Positions 16,070 to 23,223 of a stretch of 37,492 bases of DNA are shown here, one piece after another. Both the position numbers and the translations under genes were made by a program. How positions within the stretch are numbered: position 1 is the first letter of the stretch; each line of letters starts with the position of its first letter. The notes under the pieces were generated by a model, which was not told the DNA's origin, searched no databases, and worked only from the letters and a program-made list of their open reading frames with translations. The stretch comes from Clostridia bacterium. GTDB taxonomy: Bacteria > Bacillota > Clostridia > Oscillospirales > CAG-272. The stretch lies in NCBI GenBank assembly GCA_017412045.1, contig JAFQOX010000137.1, forward strand, positions 1-37,492. The letters run 5' to 3'.

Positions 16070-17422
16070 GTGGATTATACAATTGATTTTTCAGCCCCTC
16101 TGGGACCCGTCAAGCCGATGAACGGTCTTTGCAACGGTCCCTCTAAAATGACGGCAAAGTATTTCAAAAAGGCGAACATTCCTTTTTCGCGCCTCCACGA
16201 TATGCGCACGCATTTTCATGCTTGCTGTGACGTTCCGAGCATTTTCCGCAATTTTGATGCGGATGAGAACGATCCGGTAAACTACGATTTTACGCTTTCC
16301 GACTATTATATCGAAAAAATCAAGGAATGCGGAACGGATATTATTTACCGCCTCGGCTCCAGCATGGAGCATGGGGATTTCCGCTTCCATAACGAGCCGC
16401 CGAAGGATTTCGGGAAATGGGCACGGATCTGCGAGCATATCATCCGCCATTATAACGAGGGATGGGCAGAAGGACATCATTACGGTATCCGGTATTTTGA
16501 GATTTGGAACGAGCCCGATACCTGCAATCCCAATCGCGCAATGGACGGTCAATGGACGGGAACGCCCGAGGAATTCGGGGAATTTCTTTCCGTTGCCGCG
16601 AGCCATCTGAAGGGGTGCTTTCCCGACCTGTACATCGGTTCTTATCCGAGCTGTAACATTCTGTCCCCCGAGCGGGAAGCCTTCTTCCGGACGGTGTTTT
16701 CGATCCTGCGAAAAAACGGGGTTCCGATCGATTTCTGCCCGTGGCATTGCTACGTGGACGATCCCGAGAGGACCAAGCGCTATATTACAAGGCTGCGATC
16801 GCTTCTGAACGAATACGGCTATGAGGATACCTTTCTCATTTGCACGGAATGGAATTATTTCTGGGTGCGCTCGGGACTCTGGGCGGAATTTGAGCTGGAC
16901 GGCGGCGAATATCTCTTCGAGGAGCTGTTCACAACGGCAAGCTCCGAGGTCGGCGCGGCGTACAGTCTGGCGCAGATGATCACGTTCCAGAAAAGCGAGG
17001 TCCGCGTGGCGACCATGCACAGAGCCGACGCGCTCTCCATGTACTGCACGATGTTCAATATTTACGGTGTTCCCCAGAAGCAGTTCGACGCATTCTATGC
17101 CTACGATGCACTCCGCCAAGGAAAAACGGAGGTCTCCGTCAGCGAAAACAGCGCGCATCCGGGGGTTTACCTCGCGGCGAGTGCCGACGGTGATTACGCC
17201 TGTATCGCCGTGGCGCAATATCGCGGCGCGTGGAAAAATTATTCCTTTGACGTCAGGGGCTGGGACGGCGAAACGGTCTGTACTGCGGAATATTATCTGA
17301 CGGACGATCGGCACGGCTTCGCCCCCGTGCATATGCAAAAGGGACCTCTGCGTACGATTTCTTTCGGAAAATATCTGAAGGCAAATTCGATTCTCGTCAT
17401 AAAAATCAGAAAAAACGGATAA
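16070..17422 (+). CDS. Glycoside hydrolase, GH39-like (beta-xylosidase type), cytoplasmic
   Basis: 450 residues from a GTG start at 16070, with AGAAAGG 7 nt upstream. The fold expected is a TIM barrel followed by a beta-sandwich. The motif FEIWNEPD places the probable acid/base at E148, and CTEWNYFW places the probable nucleophile at E260, the arrangement of clan GH-A family 39 (beta-xylosidase/alpha-iduronidase relatives). Residues about 345-450 form a C-terminal beta-rich domain. There is no signal peptide, so it would act on imported oligosaccharides in the cytoplasm. No transporter or sugar regulator lies nearby, and the gene is alone between the leuS terminator and the DUF177 promoter. 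Substrate is not determined from the sequence; xyloside is a family guess. Confidence 0.78.
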   Translation: MDYTIDFSAPLGPVKPMNGLCNGPSKMTAKYFKKANIPFSRLHDMRTHFHACCDVPSIFRNFDADENDPVNYDFTLSDYYIEKIKECGTDIIYRLGSSMEHGDFRFHNEPPKDFGKWARICEHIIRHYNEGWAEGHHYGIRYFEIWNEPDTCNPNRAMDGQWTGTPEEFGEFLSVAASHLKGCFPDLYIGSYPSCNILSPEREAFFRTVFSILRKNGVPIDFCPWHCYVDDPERTKRYITRLRSLLNEYGYEDTFLICTEWNYFWVRSGLWAEFELDGGEYLFEELFTTASSEVGAAYSLAQMITFQKSEVRVATMHRADALSMYCTMFNIYGVPQKQFDAFYAYDALRQGKTEVSVSENSAHPGVYLAASADGDYACIAVAQYRGAWKNYSFDVRGWDGETVCTAEYYLTDDRHGFAPVHMQKGPLRTISFGKYLKANSILVIKIRKNG

Positions 17423-17459
17423 AAACCGACCTCCTTTTCGCAAAAAATGAGAAAAGGTC

Positions 17460-17488
17460 TTGACAAAGACCGTTTCTCCATGTATAAT
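17460..17488 (+). promoter_or_regulatory. Strong sigma-A promoter for DUF177-rpmF
   Basis: A perfect TTGACA (17460-17465) and a perfect TATAAT (17483-17488) are separated by 17 bp. Transcription should begin near 17495, leaving a leader of about 43 nt to the DUF177 start. A consensus promoter suits a ribosomal-protein operon. Confidence 0.92.
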
Positions 17489-17537
17489 ATTAAATGTTGT
17501 ATTTTGGTGTTATGTAGGGTCACACAAGGAGGTAAAA

Positions 17538-18047
17538 ATGATTCTGGATATGTTGCCGATTCTTTCGGGGTCTTTACAACAGATTGATTTTGAATTTTCC
17601 TTTCGTCCGAGCGAGGACAGCCTTCTCGCGACCGTTTATGCGGACGTTGATTTTGCAGAGCCCATTATCGTGACGGGATACGTCAAAAATATGGCGGGCT
17701 ATATGGTGCTTTCCGCTGACGTGAGAGTCAGCTACAGTACCCTGTGCGCGCGCTGTATCGAGCCCGTCAGCAACGTGCTTGAAATTTCGTTTGAAAAAGA
17801 CATCGCTTCAAGTGAGGACGTTTCGTCCGAAAATGACGATTACATCATCATCGAGGATAAAAAACTCGATTTGCTCCCCTCCGTGGAAGAGGAGATCATG
17901 CTTGAAATGCCGTCGAGAACACTTTGCAAAGAGGATTGCCTCGGTCTTTGCCACAAATGCGGCAAGAATCTGAATGAAGGCGATTGTGATTGCGATAAAA
18001 AAGAAGTGGATCCCCGACTTGCGATTCTGAAAACCCTATTGCAATAG
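17538..18047 (+). CDS. DUF177 (YceD-like) protein linked to 23S rRNA/L32
   Basis: 169 residues from ATG 17538, preceded by AAGGAGG at 17526-17532. The frame extends upstream but would overlap the promoter. It has the DUF177 pattern: VTGYVKNMAGYMVLSADVRVSYSTLCARCIEPVSN with C70/C73, an acidic middle, and a C-terminal Cys cluster (CKEDCLGLCHKCGKN...CDCD) that could bind a metal. DUF177/YceD genes are almost always immediately upstream of rpmF and are required for normal 23S rRNA accumulation in plants and bacteria studied. Here rpmF follows after 59 nt on the same transcript. Confidence 0.92.
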   Translation: MILDMLPILSGSLQQIDFEFSFRPSEDSLLATVYADVDFAEPIIVTGYVKNMAGYMVLSADVRVSYSTLCARCIEPVSNVLEISFEKDIASSEDVSSENDDYIIIEDKKLDLLPSVEEEIMLEMPSRTLCKEDCLGLCHKCGKNLNEGDCDCDKKEVDPRLAILKTLLQ

Positions 18048-18106
18048 CGGAATTAAATGTATCATCACGGCATAGGCCGTAATCTTTAAATTGGAGGTGT
18101 GGTAAC

Positions 18107-18289
18107 ATGGCAGTACCGAAGAGAAAAGTATCGAAGGCAAGACGCGACAAAAGACGTTCCAACGTTTGGAAGCTTGACCTTCCCGGCATGACTAAATGCC
18201 CCAAGTGCGGCGAATACAATCTTTCGCACAGAGTTTGCAAAAATTGCGGAACCTATAACGGCAAGGAAATTGTAAAACAGGACGCGTAA
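18107..18289 (+). CDS. rpmF: 50S ribosomal protein L32
   Basis: 60-residue protein with the L32 start [17 protein letters not shown] and a four-cysteine zinc ribbon (C31, C34, C44, C47: CPKC ... CKNC). Length is normal. It keeps all four cysteines, so it is the zinc-binding form. ATG 18107 has GGAGGTG upstream. A strong terminator follows. Confidence 0.98.
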   Translation: MAVPKRKVSKARRDKRRSNVWKLDLPGMTKCPKCGEYNLSHRVCKNCGTYNGKEIVKQDA

Positions 18290-18311
18290 TTTGCAGCATT
18301 GGTTGCAATCT

Positions 18312-18348
18312 GCGGCAGGTATGCGTGGCATACCTGCCGATTTTCTTT
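18312..18348 (+). terminator. Rho-independent terminator after rpmF
   Basis: A perfect 12-bp stem: CGGCAGGTATGC (18313-18324), loop GTG, GCATACCTGCCG (18328-18339), followed by ATTTTCTTT. It lies 23 nt after the rpmF stop. Confidence 0.92.
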
Positions 18349-18372
18349 ATACGGGCGCGGTTTCGTATAAAG
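18345..18372. promoter_or_regulatory. Inverted repeat upstream of the DUF512 gene
   Basis: CTTTATACG (18345-18353) and CGTATAAAG (18364-18372) are perfect inverted copies separated by 10 bp. The element lies between the rpmF terminator and the DUF512 start. It could be an operator or an mRNA hairpin. No convincing -35/-10 pair was found around it. Confidence 0.4.
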
Positions 18373-18410
18373 ATCCAATACGTCAAAGGTAATATGAAAG
18401 GATGCGGACA

Positions 18411-19718
18411 ATGGTTGCGATTACGGGTGTTTTAAAGGGCTCGTCTGCGGACAGAAAGGGGATCCGTCCGGGTGATCTTCTGATCTCTGTCAACGGACAT
18501 CCGATTGCGGATATTCTGGATTACCGCTTCTATCTTTGCGAGAAGCTTCTTTCCGTTTCGCTCAGCCGCGGCGGAGAGGAATATACCGTCCGGATCAAAA
18601 AGGACGAATACGATGATATCGGTCTGGAATTTGAAACGTTTCTGATGGATAAGAAGCATTCCTGCCGCAATAAATGTATTTTTTGTTTTATCGACCAGCT
18701 TCCCCGCGGTATGCGGGATACGCTCTACTTCAAGGACGACGACAGCCGCCTTTCTTTTTTGCAGGGCAATTACATCACGATGACGAATCTGACGGACGAC
18801 GACGTTTCCCGTATCATCAAAATGAAGATGTCGCCGATCAATATTTCCGTCCATACGACCAATCCGGAGCTCCGCGTTTTCATGCTGAAGAACCCGAAGG
18901 CGGCGTCCTCGCTCGCCTATATGCAGAGGTTTGCGGAGGCGGGAACGGAGATGAACTGTCAGATCGTTCTCTGCCGCGGTGTCAACGACGGCGCGGAATT
19001 GGAAAGGACCATGCACGATCTGGCTTGTATGCACCCTGCGGTGATCCACGTTTCGATCGTGCCCGCGGGTATGACGAGATTCCGCGAGGAAAACAAGCTG
19101 TATCCCCTGACGCCCTTCTCCGAGCAGGAGGCAAGGGACGTGATCCGCAAGGTCGAGGCGTTTGCCGAACAGTGCCTGCGGCATTACGGCACGCGAATTT
19201 TCTACGTTGGTGACGAATTTTATCAGCAGGCGGGGCTTCCGATCCCCGATGCCCAATATTATGAGGATTTTCACGCGATCGAGGACGGCGTCGGCATGAT
19301 CGCTTCCATGAAGCAGGAATTTGAGGACGCGCTCGCCGATGCAGAGCCGGATGAAGCGCTGACGCGCGAAATTTCGGTCGCTACGGGTAAGGCGGCGTAC
19401 GGCTTCCTGTGCGGACTTGCGGAGAAATTCCGCGAGAAATATCCGAACGTGAAGATTCATATATATGAAATTGAAAATCGCTATTTCGGCGAGACCGTGA
19501 CGGTTGCGGGCCTTTTGACCGGTCGGGATCTGAAGGAGCAGCTGCTCGGCAAGCCGCTTGGCGAAACGCTTTACATTTCCTCGAATATGCTCCGCTACGA
19601 GGAGGATCTTTTCCTCTGCGGTATGCATATCGACGAGCTTTCCGAGGCGCTCGGCGCAGAGATCCGTACCTGTCCCTCGGACGGATACGAATTTTTCGAT
19701 CGATTACTCGGTATTTAA
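18411..19718 (+). CDS. DUF512 family protein with PDZ and radical SAM domains
   Basis: 435 residues. The ATG at 18411 is preferred over ATG 18402 because GAAAGG (18396-18401) would directly touch the latter. Residues 1-60 form a PDZ-like domain (GSSADRKGIRPGDLLISVNGHPI). C85, C89 and C92 (CRNKCIFC) followed by FIDQLPRGMRDTLYFKDDD make up the radical SAM-like motif characteristic of this family, and a DUF512 domain follows to the C-terminus (FYVGDEFYQQAGLPIP). The family is common in Clostridia and cyanobacteria next to der; its reaction is not known. der follows after 25 nt, suggesting a shared transcript with ribosome-assembly genes. Confidence 0.9.
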   Translation: MVAITGVLKGSSADRKGIRPGDLLISVNGHPIADILDYRFYLCEKLLSVSLSRGGEEYTVRIKKDEYDDIGLEFETFLMDKKHSCRNKCIFCFIDQLPRGMRDTLYFKDDDSRLSFLQGNYITMTNLTDDDVSRIIKMKMSPINISVHTTNPELRVFMLKNPKAASSLAYMQRFAEAGTEMNCQIVLCRGVNDGAELERTMHDLACMHPAVIHVSIVPAGMTRFREENKLYPLTPFSEQEARDVIRKVEAFAEQCLRHYGTRIFYVGDEFYQQAGLPIPDAQYYEDFHAIEDGVGMIASMKQEFEDALADAEPDEALTREISVATGKAAYGFLCGLAEKFREKYPNVKIHIYEIENRYFGETVTVAGLLTGRDLKEQLLGKPLGETLYISSNMLRYEEDLFLCGMHIDELSEALGAEIRTCPSDGYEFFDRLLGI

Positions 19719-19743
19719 ATCAACCGTAAAGGAGGATGCTCCC

Positions 19744-21069
19744 ATGGCAAAAACAGTTGCGGCGATTGTCGGCAGACCGAACGTCGGCAAAAGCACGCTT
19801 TTCAATAAAATCGCGGGATCCCGTATCTCCATCGTGGAAGACACCCCCGGTGTGACGAGAGACCGTATCTATTACGAAACCGAATGGAACGGTAAACCCA
19901 TCGTTCTGATCGATACGGGCGGTATCGAGCCCAAAACGGACGATCTGATCCTCGAAAAGATGAAGACACAGGCGGAGATCGCCATCGAGACCGCGAACGT
20001 CATCGTATTCATGTGCGACGTTCACGCGGGACTGACGGCGGACGACCGCGATATCGGCGTTATGCTCCTCAAGAGCGGCAAGCCCGTCATCGTCTGCGTC
20101 AATAAGATCGACTCCGTCGGCGCGCTCCCGCTCGAATATTACGAATTCTACGAGCTGGGCTTCGACGGCGACCCCATCGCGCTCTCTTCCGTGCACGGAA
20201 CGGGTACGGGCGACCTTCTCGACCGTATTCTCGAGCTTTCCGATGCGGAGGACACGCCCGAGGAGGACGACGACTCCGTCAAGGTTGCCGTGATCGGTAA
20301 GCCGAACGCGGGCAAAAGCTCCCTCGTCAACCGCGTGCTCGGCGAGGAGCGCATGATCGTTTCCAATATCGCGGGAACGACCAGAGACGCGATCGACAGC
20401 TTCGTCGAAAACGAGCACGGTAAATTCACCTTCATTGATACCGCGGGTATCCGCCGTCAGAGCAAGATCTTTGACCGCATCGAGAAATACAGCGTTCTGC
20501 GCGCGCATTCCGCCGTGGACAGAGCGGACGTTTGTCTGCTTCTGATCGACGCGACGGAGGGCATTACCGACCAGGACGAAAAGATCGCGGGCATCGCGCA
20601 CGAGGCGGGCAAGGCGACGATCATCGTCGTCAACAAATGGGACCTCGTGGAAAAGAACAACAACAGCGTGAAGGAATTTACGGACAAGATCCGTACCTCG
20701 CTCGCGTATATGCCCTACGCGCCGATTCTTTTCATTTCCGCGAAAACGGGACAGAGACTGCCCAAGCTTTTCGAATTCATCAATTACGTCAACGAGCAGG
20801 CTTCCCTGCGTATTTCCACGGGTATGCTCAACGACGTTCTTTCCGAAGCGATCACGAGAGTTCCGCCTCCGACCGACAGGGGCAGACGTCTCAAGATCTA
20901 TTACATGACACAGGTGGACGTCCGTCCTCCCACGTTCGTTATCTTCTGTAACGAAGCAGAGCTTTTCCATTTCTCTTACCAGCGTTATCTCGAAAATCAG
21001 GTGCGAGAGGTGTTCGGCTTCAGCGGCACGCCGATTCGCTTTATCATCCGCCAGAAGGGCGACGAATAA
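19744..21069 (+). CDS. der: Ribosome biogenesis GTPase Der (EngA)
   Basis: 441 residues with two tandem GTPase domains and a C-terminal KH-like domain, the unique Der layout. First G1 is GRPNVGKS (10-17) with DTPGVTRD; second G1 is GKPNAGKS (185-192) with IAGTTRDA and DTAGIRRQSK. NKID and NKWD are the two G4 motifs. The C-terminus (PPTDRGRRLKIYYMTQVDVRPPTFVIF) is the KH-like domain. It acts in 50S assembly. ATG 19744 follows AAAGGAGG; the upstream in-frame extension overlaps the DUF512 gene and is rejected. plsY follows after 19 nt. Confidence 0.98.
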   Translation: MAKTVAAIVGRPNVGKSTLFNKIAGSRISIVEDTPGVTRDRIYYETEWNGKPIVLIDTGGIEPKTDDLILEKMKTQAEIAIETANVIVFMCDVHAGLTADDRDIGVMLLKSGKPVIVCVNKIDSVGALPLEYYEFYELGFDGDPIALSSVHGTGTGDLLDRILELSDAEDTPEEDDDSVKVAVIGKPNAGKSSLVNRVLGEERMIVSNIAGTTRDAIDSFVENEHGKFTFIDTAGIRRQSKIFDRIEKYSVLRAHSAVDRADVCLLLIDATEGITDQDEKIAGIAHEAGKATIIVVNKWDLVEKNNNSVKEFTDKIRTSLAYMPYAPILFISAKTGQRLPKLFEFINYVNEQASLRISTGMLNDVLSEAITRVPPPTDRGRRLKIYYMTQVDVRPPTFVIFCNEAELFHFSYQRYLENQVREVFGFSGTPIRFIIRQKGDE

Positions 21070-21088
21070 AGAATAAAGGAGTTTTATT

Positions 21089-21796
21089 ATGGGAGAACTT
21101 TTGACAACCGGATTGATCGGAAAACTCGGCTTTACCTGGGGAACGCCGGTTTTCTTCCTTGCGATGGTTTTTTGCATTGTCGTTCCGTATCTGCTCGGCA
21201 GCATCAGCTTTGCGGTCGTTTTTTCCAAGGGACTGCACCACGACGACGTCCGCGAGCACGGAAGCGGTAACGCCGGCTCGACCAATATGCTCCGTACCTA
21301 CGGAATCAAATCCGCAGCTCTCACTCTGGTCTGCGACATCCTCAAGGGTGTGATCTCCACCCTCATCGGTATGTTCGTCATGCCCTATCATCTGGGCTTC
21401 GCTTATATTTCCGCGCTCATGTGCATGATCGGACACGCGTTTCCCTTGTATCACCGCTTCAAGGGCGGCAAATGCGTGGCGACCTTCGCGGGCGCGCTCC
21501 TCGTTCTGAATCCCTACGTATGGGTTCTGCTTCTGCTTGCCTTCGTGCTGATCGTTTACGTTTCCCGCTACGTTTCCCTCGGCTCCGTGATCTGCGCGGC
21601 GGCTTTCCCGCTCCTCATCAATATGATCCCGTGGATCCTGGTCGAATGGGAGGGCCACACGATGGCGGTTCCCCCTGCGGGGATTATCGCGGCGGTTCTG
21701 ATGGGCGTTCTGATCATCGTACTGCACAGACAGAACATCGTACGCCTTTGGCAAGGAAAAGAATCGAAGTTTTCCTTGAAAAAGAAAAAAAGTTAA
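21089..21796 (+). CDS. plsY: Glycerol-3-phosphate acyltransferase PlsY
   Basis: Integral membrane enzyme that transfers acyl from acyl phosphate (made by PlsX at 2287) to glycerol-3-phosphate. The 235-residue protein has five or more membrane spans and the family motifs LLGSISFAVVFSKG, HGSGNAGSTNMLRTYG, and FPLYHRFKGGKCVATFAGA. It is a little longer than the usual about 200 residues, with an N-terminal extension of about 20 residues and a basic tail. ATG 21089 follows AAAGGAG. der-plsY pairing is common in Clostridia. Confidence 0.96.
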   Translation: MGELLTTGLIGKLGFTWGTPVFFLAMVFCIVVPYLLGSISFAVVFSKGLHHDDVREHGSGNAGSTNMLRTYGIKSAALTLVCDILKGVISTLIGMFVMPYHLGFAYISALMCMIGHAFPLYHRFKGGKCVATFAGALLVLNPYVWVLLLLAFVLIVYVSRYVSLGSVICAAAFPLLINMIPWILVEWEGHTMAVPPAGIIAAVLMGVLIIVLHRQNIVRLWQGKESKFSLKKKKS

Positions 21797-21835
21797 AAAT
21801 TTTCAAAAAATTTCAAATTATTTTCAAAAAAACTA

Positions 21836-21864
21836 TTGCTATTTTGCAGAATAAGTGCTATGAT
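21836..21864 (+). promoter_or_regulatory. Promoter for rpsT
   Basis: TTGCTA (21836-21841) and TATGAT (21859-21864) with 17-bp spacing, in the A/T-rich stretch between plsY and rpsT. Predicted leader length is about 80 nt. Confidence 0.65.
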
Positions 21865-21894
21865 AATATAGTAATGCAGATAGAAAAAGGATAA

Positions 21895-21914
21895 TCGCCA
21901 ACCTCTCATGGCGA
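21895..21914 (+). promoter_or_regulatory. Hairpin in the rpsT leader
   Basis: TCGCCA (21895-21900) pairs with TGGCGA (21909-21914) around an 8-nt loop in the predicted 5' leader, 25 nt before the strong AAGGAGG ribosome-binding site. S20 synthesis is autoregulated in E. coli; a similar role here is only a guess. Confidence 0.35.
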
Positions 21915-21951
21915 CCCCGCTTCTTATCAATTCGACAAGGAGGTGTAAACG

Positions 21952-22218
21952 ATGCCGAATATCAAGTCCGCGAAGAAGCGCGTTAAGGTTATTGAAACCA
22001 AGACTCTTCAGAACAAAATGTTCAAGACTGCGCTCAAGACCGACCTTAAGAAATATGAAGCTGCTGTTGTTGCAGGCGACAAAGAACTCGCTCAGCAGAC
22101 CTACAAGCAGGCTGTTAAGAAGATTGACCAGGCTGTTGCTCACGGTATTCTTCACAAAAACAATGCTGCAAGAAAGAAGAGCAGATTCACGAATATGCTC
22201 AACAGCATGAACGGTTAA
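21952..22218 (+). CDS. rpsT: 30S ribosomal protein S20
   Basis: 88-residue basic protein with the S20 pattern MPNIKSAKKRVKV, QNKMFKTALKTDLKKYEAAV, and GILHKNNAARKKSRFTNML at the C-terminus. S20 binds 16S rRNA early in 30S assembly. It stands alone as a monocistronic unit with its own promoter, AGGAGG-type ribosome-binding site and terminator. Codon choice (GCT, GTT, AAG, CTT/CTC) differs from the GCG/GAC-rich neighbours, as expected for a highly expressed gene. Confidence 0.98.
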   Translation: MPNIKSAKKRVKVIETKTLQNKMFKTALKTDLKKYEAAVVAGDKELAQQTYKQAVKKIDQAVAHGILHKNNAARKKSRFTNMLNSMNG

Positions 22219-22245
22219 TTTGCAGTTCAATTTCTTCTCATAAAG

Positions 22246-22274
22246 AAAGCACCCATCTCACCGGGTGCTTTTTT
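22246..22274 (+). terminator. Rho-independent terminator after rpsT
   Basis: AAAGCACCC (22246-22254), loop ATCTCACC, GGGTGCTTT (22263-22271), then a T run. It is 28 nt after the rpsT stop. Confidence 0.92.
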
Positions 22275-22280
22275 ATTGCA

Positions 22281-22405
22281 TAGGAAATTGCGCAAATAGA
22301 ACCTCGCCGTTTATATCGTTTGGATACAGTCTTAACTGCGATAGGCGAGCACACAGCTTGCAGGGCAAGCAGTTTTCCAGCGGGCGTTGCCCGCTTTTTA
22401 CACTA
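22281..22405. repeat. Intergenic hairpin repeat, copy 1
   Basis: Begins with TAGGAAATTGCGCAAA (22281-22296) and ends with the perfect hairpin AGCGGGC-GTT-GCCCGCT (22379-22395) plus TTTTTA. Inside are GCTTGC-AGG-GCAAGC (22356-22370) and long-range complementary CTCGCC (22303-22308)/GGCGAG (22344-22349). Copy 2 follows directly with the same first block and the same type of closing hairpin. No credible gene is present in 22219-22542. Confidence 0.7.
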
Positions 22406-22510
22406 TAGGAAATTGCGTAAAACGGCTCCGCCGTCGAACAAGGGACAAAATCAGAACAAACTGCTATACGGCGGCAACCATCAGCGGCGATTCGCCGCTT
22501 TTTATTTTGT
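22406..22510. repeat. Intergenic hairpin repeat, copy 2
   Basis: Begins with TAGGAAATTGCGTAAA (22406-22421), one base different from copy 1, and ends with AGCGGCG-ATT-CGCCGCT (22483-22499) plus a T-rich tract. ACGGC-TCC-GCCGT (22422-22434) forms a further small hairpin. The middles of the two copies differ while the ends match, so the ends and the hairpin form appear conserved. It abuts the 3' end of the deacetylase pair on the other strand. Confidence 0.7.
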
Positions 22511-22542
22511 AAAAGAACTTGATTTCGGTTCGTTACAAAGCC

Positions 22543-23223
22543 TCAGCTTTGCTCCAGCAGCTCGGATACGGTGACGAAGCGGTATCCCCGCGCGATCAGG
22601 CGGGGGATCAGAACGTCGATCGCCTCCAGCGTGTTGGAGCGCTTGCCCATATAGTCGTGAAAAAGCAGAATACTGCCGCCCCTGACGTTTGACATGACCG
22701 TTTGTACCATGGCTTCGGCGCTCTTGTTTTCCCAATCGCGGGAATCCACCGTCCACAGGATCACGCGGTAATTCTTGTTTTTGACGACCTCCAGCGCGCA
22801 GTCGTCGTACGCGCCCTCGGGCGGACGGAATAGCCGCGTGCGGTATCCCGCCGTCCTGAAAATGATCTCTTCCGTTTTTTCGATCTCCTCGGCGGTCACG
22901 GCATCGCATCCCTCCGAAATGCGCGCGTGGTGATAGGTGTGGTTTCCGATCTCGTGGCCGAGCGCGACGGCGCGCTTCAGCGGCTGAGGATAGTACGAAA
23001 CGTTTTCGCCGATCACGAAAAAGGTGGCGCGGATGCCGTATCGGGCGAGAATGTCCAGCACGGCATCCGTCTTATAAGGGTGCGGGCCGTCGTCAAAGGT
23101 GAGCGCGATCTTCATGGAGTCGGGATTGCCCGATCGGATGACGGGTTGATCGGCAGCTGCCGACAGCGAAAAGGGAAAGATGAAGATCACGGCGGCGATC
23201 AGAAGAGAGAGCCCGCGCTTCAT
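22543..23223 (-). CDS. Secreted polysaccharide deacetylase (NodB domain)
   Basis: 226 residues from the ATG at 23223-23221, which overlaps the TGA of the upstream deacetylase gene (ATGA). A long in-frame extension inside that gene is rejected. Residues 1-24 form a signal peptide (MKRGLSLLIAAVIFIFPFSLSAAA). The NodB domain shows TFDDG at 42-46 (catalytic base and metal Asp), NHTYHH with metal ligands H95 and H99, FRPPEGAYDD near 142, and LLFHD near 196. It probably removes acetyl groups from peptidoglycan or another cell-surface glycan outside the cell. With TFDDG intact it should be a metal-dependent enzyme. Exact substrate unknown. Confidence 0.9.
   Translation of the reverse strand: MKRGLSLLIAAVIFIFPFSLSAAADQPVIRSGNPDSMKIALTFDDGPHPYKTDAVLDILARYGIRATFFVIGENVSYYPQPLKRAVALGHEIGNHTYHHARISEGCDAVTAEEIEKTEEIIFRTAGYRTRLFRPPEGAYDDCALEVVKNKNYRVILWTVDSRDWENKSAEAMVQTVMSNVRGGSILLFHDYMGKRSNTLEAIDVLIPRLIARGYRFVTVSELLEQS

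Noticed and set aside
13557-16082. 841-codon - strand frame opposite leuS
   Set aside because: Shadow of leuS; no ribosome-binding site or family sequence.
22320-22574. Possible small + strand gene of 84 codons
   Set aside because: It lies in the hairpin repeats and overlaps the deacetylase 3' end; no ribosome-binding site and no protein-like pattern.
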